Source: Fundicoccus sp052116145
GTDB lineage: Bacteria > Bacillota > Bacilli > Lactobacillales > Aerococcaceae
Direction of reading: 5' to 3'
NCBI RefSeq assembly: GCF_052116145.1
Contig: NZ_JBQKLQ010000001.1
Coordinates: forward strand, 1 to 64,000
DNA length: 64,000 bases
Position 1 is the stretch's first letter. Each line of letters starts with the position of its first letter. Below the pieces are notes generated by a model that saw only the letters and a list, made by a program, of their open reading frames with translations, ran no database searches and was not told the origin of the DNA. A program made the position numbers and the translations under genes. This document shows positions 59,623 to 64,000 of the stretch, in pieces.

Positions 59623-61950
59623 GTGTCATTAATGACCAATATTCAACAATTGAATGAAAAACAAAGAGAAGCGGTCCTTACTACAGAAGGCCCTTTATTA
59701 ATTTCTGCAGGAGCAGGAAGTGGAAAAACACGGGTGTTGACACATCGTATTGCGTACTTGATAGAACAAAACAATGTAAATCCCTGGAACATTCTAGCAA
59801 TTACTTTTACAAATAAAGCGGCAACAGAGATGCGTGAGAGGGTACAAAATTTAGTCGGTCCTGAAGCGGACTCAATTTGGGTATCAACCTTTCACTCAAT
59901 GTGTGCACGTATACTCAGACGTGAGGCAGAAGCAGCTGGTTATGAAAAAAACTTTACGATCATTGATCAAGGTGAACAACAAACGTTAATGAAACAAGTT
60001 TTAAAAGAGTTGAATTTAGACTCAAACCAGTTTAGTTATAAAGATATGCTTTCAGTAATTGATGATGCGAAAAATAATAGCAAATCACCCGCACAATTTG
60101 AGCAAGAAGCGGAAGGGTATATGGGTGAGATTCAAGCAAAGTGCTATACGTTTTATCAAAAGAAATTAAAAACTGCGAATGCGATGGACTTTAATGATCT
60201 GTTATTAGTAACTGTTAAATTATTGGAAGAAAACGAGGCTATTCGTTTATTCTATCAGCATAAATTCCAGTATATCCATGTGGATGAGTACCAAGATACA
60301 AATATGACACAATATCGATTAGTTCAGTTATTAGCTGGATTGTTAAAGAATATTTGTGTTGTAGGTGATGCAGATCAAAGTATCTATGGTTGGCGTGGCG
60401 CAAATATGGAGAATATCATGAACTTCGAGAAAGATTATCCTAATGCGACAACAATTCTATTAGAACAAAATTATCGTTCCACTCAGAATATCTTAAAAGC
60501 TGCCAACAGTGTCATTACGAATAACCAGAATCGATTAGATAAAGCACTTTGGTCAGATAATGAAGCGGGCGAAAAAATCCGTTTCTATCGTGCAGAAACG
60601 GATCAAGAAGAAGCACGTTATGTTGTTCAACAGATTTATCAAGCTAAACAAGATTTTAAATTAGCAAATACTGATTTTGCTATTCTTTATCGTACCCAAG
60701 CGCAATCACGTGGACTCGAAGATTCATTGCTGAAAGCGAATATACCGTATAAGATCGTTGGAGGATTAAAATTCTATTCTAGAAAAGAAATCCAAGATAC
60801 AATGGCTTACTTACGTCTAATCGATAATCCTTCGGATAACATTAGTTTTAATCGAATCGTTAACGTACCTAAACGCGGGATTGGTCCAACTTCAGTAGAA
60901 AAATTGGCCGATTATGCGGCTAGTCTGAACATGAATTGGTTAGAAGCAATTGAGTATATCGCAAATTCAAATATTCCAAAAGGAACTCAAACGAAATTCC
61001 AACGCTTTGCAGATATGATTGCTCGATTACGACAACAAGCAGAGTTTTTGAATATTACTGAATTAGTTGAACAAGTGTGGGAACAATCAGAATATACTGA
61101 AACATTAGTTAAAGCTGGAGATTTAGAGTCACAGAACCGTTTAGAAAACTTGGAGGAGTTCGCCTCTGTAACGAAGCAATTTGATGAAAGTGACCATGAG
61201 TTAACACAAGAAAGTGATCCAGATTATGCAATGCAAGATGCTAGCAATCAAGAAGAAGAAGCAGAAATGTCCTTACTTACTATATTTCTGACTGAATTAT
61301 CCCTTCTGACAGATACGTCTAATGAAGAAGAGGTTGATCAAATTACATTAATGACGATGCATGCGGCTAAGGGCTTAGAATTTCCTTATGTCTTCATAGT
61401 AGGTATGGAGGAAGGGCTGTTTCCTTTAAGACGAGCAATGGAAAGTGATGATGAATTAGAAGAAGAGCGTCGTCTTGCTTATGTGGGGATGACTCGTGCC
61501 GAACAAGTTCTTTATTTAACAGCAGCGCGTAACCGACTATTATATGGACGTTACCAGTCAAACTTACCCAGTCGTTTTATCGATGAAATTGATCGTGAAT
61601 TAATAGATTATGTGGGGCAATCTTTCCAAAGCCGTGTAACGAGCCAAAAAGATTATCGTTCATCATCAACTACTGGTCGTAGTTCTGCGAACAAGGTCGT
61701 TTTATCATCAAATCGTCCCTCTCGTACATCTACACGTTCTACTAGACCAACTCGTACGTTAGGAAAAAACACTAGTGCAGGAACGACAGAAAATTGGGCA
61801 GTTGGCGATCAAGTAGACCACAAAGCATGGGGAGTAGGAACAGTGGTCAAAGTGAAGCAAAGTAAGAATGATACTGTTTTAAGCGTAGCTTTTAAAGCGC
61901 AAGGCATAAAAGAGTTGCTTCCAAGCTTAGCACCAATAAAAAAAGTTTAG
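59623..61950 (+). CDS. pcrA: ATP-dependent DNA helicase PcrA (UvrD family)
   Basis: The 775-residue superfamily 1 helicase has LNEKQREAVLTTEGPLLISAGAGSGKT (Walker A), ITFTNKAATEMRERV, WVSTFHSMCARILRR, HVDEYQDTN (Walker B), VVGDADQSIYGWRGA, LEQNYRST, VDQITLMTMHAAKGLEF and RRLAYVGMTRA. The C-terminal tail ends with a Tudor-like segment (VGDQVDHKAWGVGTVVKV) typical of PcrA. The GTG at 59623 has GGAGGAA 8 nt before it; a TTG one codon earlier is possible. It unwinds DNA in repair and rolling-circle replication. ligA follows in the usual order. Confidence 0.97.
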   Translation: MSLMTNIQQLNEKQREAVLTTEGPLLISAGAGSGKTRVLTHRIAYLIEQNNVNPWNILAITFTNKAATEMRERVQNLVGPEADSIWVSTFHSMCARILRREAEAAGYEKNFTIIDQGEQQTLMKQVLKELNLDSNQFSYKDMLSVIDDAKNNSKSPAQFEQEAEGYMGEIQAKCYTFYQKKLKTANAMDFNDLLLVTVKLLEENEAIRLFYQHKFQYIHVDEYQDTNMTQYRLVQLLAGLLKNICVVGDADQSIYGWRGANMENIMNFEKDYPNATTILLEQNYRSTQNILKAANSVITNNQNRLDKALWSDNEAGEKIRFYRAETDQEEARYVVQQIYQAKQDFKLANTDFAILYRTQAQSRGLEDSLLKANIPYKIVGGLKFYSRKEIQDTMAYLRLIDNPSDNISFNRIVNVPKRGIGPTSVEKLADYAASLNMNWLEAIEYIANSNIPKGTQTKFQRFADMIARLRQQAEFLNITELVEQVWEQSEYTETLVKAGDLESQNRLENLEEFASVTKQFDESDHELTQESDPDYAMQDASNQEEEAEMSLLTIFLTELSLLTDTSNEEEVDQITLMTMHAAKGLEFPYVFIVGMEEGLFPLRRAMESDDELEEERRLAYVGMTRAEQVLYLTAARNRLLYGRYQSNLPSRFIDEIDRELIDYVGQSFQSRVTSQKDYRSSSTTGRSSANKVVLSSNRPSRTSTRSTRPTRTLGKNTSAGTTENWAVGDQVDHKAWGVGTVVKVKQSKNDTVLSVAFKAQGIKELLPSLAPIKKV

Positions 61951-62092
61951 GTTGAGCTTATGATAAAGTTAACTCACTGGTATTAAGCAGTGTATTTGAG
62001 TAAACTCTTGATGCGACTAGATACCAGAAGTGTTATACTATTAAAATGAAATGAGTGTCGCTATTCGACGTGAAAATTGAGGAGTAGTGAAG

Positions 62093-64000
62093 ATGGAACA
62101 AGCAACAACACAAGAAGCCTTACGTAAACGTTTGGATGAATTAAGACAACTGCTTAATGAATATGCCTATCAGTATTACGTATTAGATAAACCGACAGTT
62201 GCTGACAGTGAATATGACCGTTTATACCATGAACTTGAAACAATTGAAGGAGATTATCCAGAATGGATTAACCCAGAATCTCCCACTCAAAGAGTTGGAG
62301 ACCAGTTGTTAGATGGTTTTGAAAAAGTTCGACATGCTGAAGCAATGTATAGTTTAGGGAATGCTTTTAGTGAAGAAGAAGTCGATGCTTTTATCGACCG
62401 AGTATTTAAACAAGCTGAGTCTGATCAGATTCAATTTATGTGTGAATGTAAAATAGATGGATTAGCAGTGGCTTTAACTTATGAAGAGGGACGATTTATT
62501 CGCGGAGCGACTCGTGGAGATGGAATAGTCGGTGAAGACATTACGACTAATCTGAGAACTATAAAATCTTTGCCACTCCAGTTACGACAACCAATTACGG
62601 CTGAAATTCGTGGCGAAGTGTATATGCCGAAAAAGAGTTTTCTAGCCTTGAATGAGGAAAGAGATGCATTAGGCTTAGTACCATTTGCCAACCCTCGTAA
62701 TGCAGCTGCAGGTGGTTTACGACAAATTGACCCCAAAGCTGTTGCTAAACGAAATTTAAATTTATTCTTATATAGCGGTGTTTATACAGAATCATTTAGT
62801 CCAGTTTCTCAAGCGAACTTATTCGAAGCATTAGAAGCAGCCGGATTGAGGACGAATAGTTTGCGCCGATTATGTTCCACTAAGGAAGAAGTTCGTGATT
62901 TTTTAAGAACAATCAGTGATCAACGTCATGATTTATCTTATGAAATTGATGGAATCGTTATTAAAGTGAATGATGTGAGTACACAACAAGCTTTGGGCTT
63001 TACGGTTAAAGCACCACGCTGGGCAATTGCTTATAAATTCCCAGCTCAAGTTGAAACAACAACAGTTCGAGAAGTGGAATGGACCGTTGGTCGTACAGGC
63101 GTTGTCACTCCAACGGCGATAATGGATCCTATTGCATTAGCTGGAACAACTGTTCAAAGAGCTAGTCTACACAATATAGACTTTATTCAAGCCTTAGACT
63201 TGCGTTTGAATGACCAGATAACGGTGCATAAAGCGGGAGACATTATTCCAGAAGTAACCAGTGTATTAGTCGATAAGCGGACCGAAGATTCGGTGCCATT
63301 GGATATCCCTAGTCATTGCCCGGAATGTAAGGCAGAGTTAATTAGAGCTGAAGGGGAAGTTGCTTTACGATGCGTTAATCCCATTTGTCCAGCACAAAAA
63401 TTAGCTCAGTTAAGTCATTTCGTTTCGAGAAATGCGATGAATATTATGGGCTTAGGTGTAAAAGTAATTGAGCAATTATTAACTAAAGGCTTCATCAAAG
63501 ATCCAGCGGACTTATATTATTTAACTGAAGAAGATTTCTTACAGTTAGCTAATACAAAAGAAAAATCTGCCAAAAAATATTACACTGCCATTCAAGGCTC
63601 TAAAACAAATTCACTTGAACGCTTAATATTTGGCTTAGGTATCCGACATGTTGGAGCAAAAGCAGCACAATTACTTGCTCAAAGCTTTGAAACAATGGCA
63701 AACTTACAACTTGCAAGTAATGAGCAGATTGAAAGAATTGATGGTATAGGTGAGATGATTAGCCAATCAGTTGTTAGTTACTTTGGTCAAACTGAAAGTC
63801 TAGAGTTGATCAAACGTTTAATAGAAGCTGATGTTAATATGACTTATCAAGGCATAACATTAGCAGAACAAGCTGACACGGATAGTTACTGGGCTGGTAA
63901 AACTGTTGTTTTAACAGGAAGCATGGAAACTTATGGTCGTAGTGAAGCGAAAGTGATGCTCGAAACTTTAGGAGCCAAAGTGACTGGCAGTGTCTCTAAA
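62093..64000 (+). CDS. ligA: NAD-dependent DNA ligase, 3' end outside the window
   Basis: The 636 codons present begin at ATG 62093, with GAGGAGT upstream. Ia domain: LRQLLNEYAYQYYVLDKPTVADSEYDRLYHEL. The adenylation Lys is in CECKIDGLAVA, and ATRGDG, ANPRNAAAGGLRQ and FTVKAPRWAIAYKFPA follow. The OB domain, Cys4 zinc finger (HCPECKAEL to CVNPICPA), HhH region and the first part of the BRCT domain (YWAGKTVVLTGSMETYGR) are all in order. Roughly 40 residues are missing at the 3' end. Co-transcription with pcrA is likely: no terminator lies in the 142-bp gap. Confidence 0.97.
   Translation, partial: MEQATTQEALRKRLDELRQLLNEYAYQYYVLDKPTVADSEYDRLYHELETIEGDYPEWINPESPTQRVGDQLLDGFEKVRHAEAMYSLGNAFSEEEVDAFIDRVFKQAESDQIQFMCECKIDGLAVALTYEEGRFIRGATRGDGIVGEDITTNLRTIKSLPLQLRQPITAEIRGEVYMPKKSFLALNEERDALGLVPFANPRNAAAGGLRQIDPKAVAKRNLNLFLYSGVYTESFSPVSQANLFEALEAAGLRTNSLRRLCSTKEEVRDFLRTISDQRHDLSYEIDGIVIKVNDVSTQQALGFTVKAPRWAIAYKFPAQVETTTVREVEWTVGRTGVVTPTAIMDPIALAGTTVQRASLHNIDFIQALDLRLNDQITVHKAGDIIPEVTSVLVDKRTEDSVPLDIPSHCPECKAELIRAEGEVALRCVNPICPAQKLAQLSHFVSRNAMNIMGLGVKVIEQLLTKGFIKDPADLYYLTEEDFLQLANTKEKSAKKYYTAIQGSKTNSLERLIFGLGIRHVGAKAAQLLAQSFETMANLQLASNEQIERIDGIGEMISQSVVSYFGQTESLELIKRLIEADVNMTYQGITLAEQADTDSYWAGKTVVLTGSMETYGRSEAKVMLETLGAKVTGSVSK

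Overview
The window is one contiguous stretch of a low-GC Gram-positive chromosome, most likely from the order Lactobacillales. The evidence is the long tRNA block behind a 5S rRNA gene, the amino-acid ABC transporter whose substrate-binding domains are fused to the permease, the pcrA-ligA pair, the Lrp/aminotransferase pair, pepF, tex, and AGGAGG-type ribosome sites with frequent extended -10 promoters. Genus cannot be fixed from sequence alone; Aerococcaceae or Carnobacteriaceae are my guess. No phage, IS element, CRISPR array or replication origin was seen.

Layout. 1-1300: 3' end of an rRNA operon (partial 5S) with twelve tRNA genes and a terminator. 1569-2113: decayed isochorismatase-family gene. 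2224-4425 (minus): sulfane-sulfur detoxification operon (CoA-disulfide reductase-rhodanese fusion, single rhodanese, CstR repressor) with a promoter overlapped by a CstR-type operator. 4601-6525: PH-domain protein, DUF1456 protein, RluA pseudouridine synthase. 6804-14373: the outstanding locus, a 1457-residue permease carrying five tandem substrate-binding domains (four nearly identical) with its ATPase, followed by a decayed single-domain paralogue with its own ATPase, also broken. 14635-31378: surface and peptidase genes (active-site serine hydrolase, LysM/3D protein with 24 octad repeats, PepF), an Lrp-aminotransferase pair, beta-CASP hydrolase, 5'-nucleotidase-like enzyme, and a complete carbohydrate/glycerol-phosphate-type ABC transporter.

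32029-40675: small unknown gene, MFS transporter, Fe-S-type small protein, a 22-copy 31-bp tandem array, purine permease with a possible PurBox, PPP phosphatase, Tex, MerR-like regulator and an isolated tRNA-Leu. 41270-46751: three exported or membrane proteins of unknown function, a decayed membrane-protein gene and a TetR regulator facing a perfect inverted repeat. 46987-55356: RlmI-type methyltransferase, an ABC ATPase with a giant FtsX-like permease, and a zinc-ribbon membrane protein whose extracellular beta-lactamase-like domain lacks the catalytic motifs. 55649-64000: transporter remnant, aromatic-acid-exporter-like protein, a small HTH-like protein, a glucosaminidase, a PurK-like protein lacking the usual ATP-grasp signatures, PcrA helicase, and NAD-dependent DNA ligase running off the window end.

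Themes. Amino-acid scavenging is prominent (five-domain importer, PepF, aminotransferase). There is repeat expansion at three scales: 726-bp domain repeats, 24-bp codon repeats and the 31-bp intergenic array. Decay is confined to discrete loci, each beside intact genes. Gene starts were adjusted to the best Shine-Dalgarno spacing where the longest reading frame began inside a ribosome site or promoter. All identifications come from reading motifs; no database search was run.
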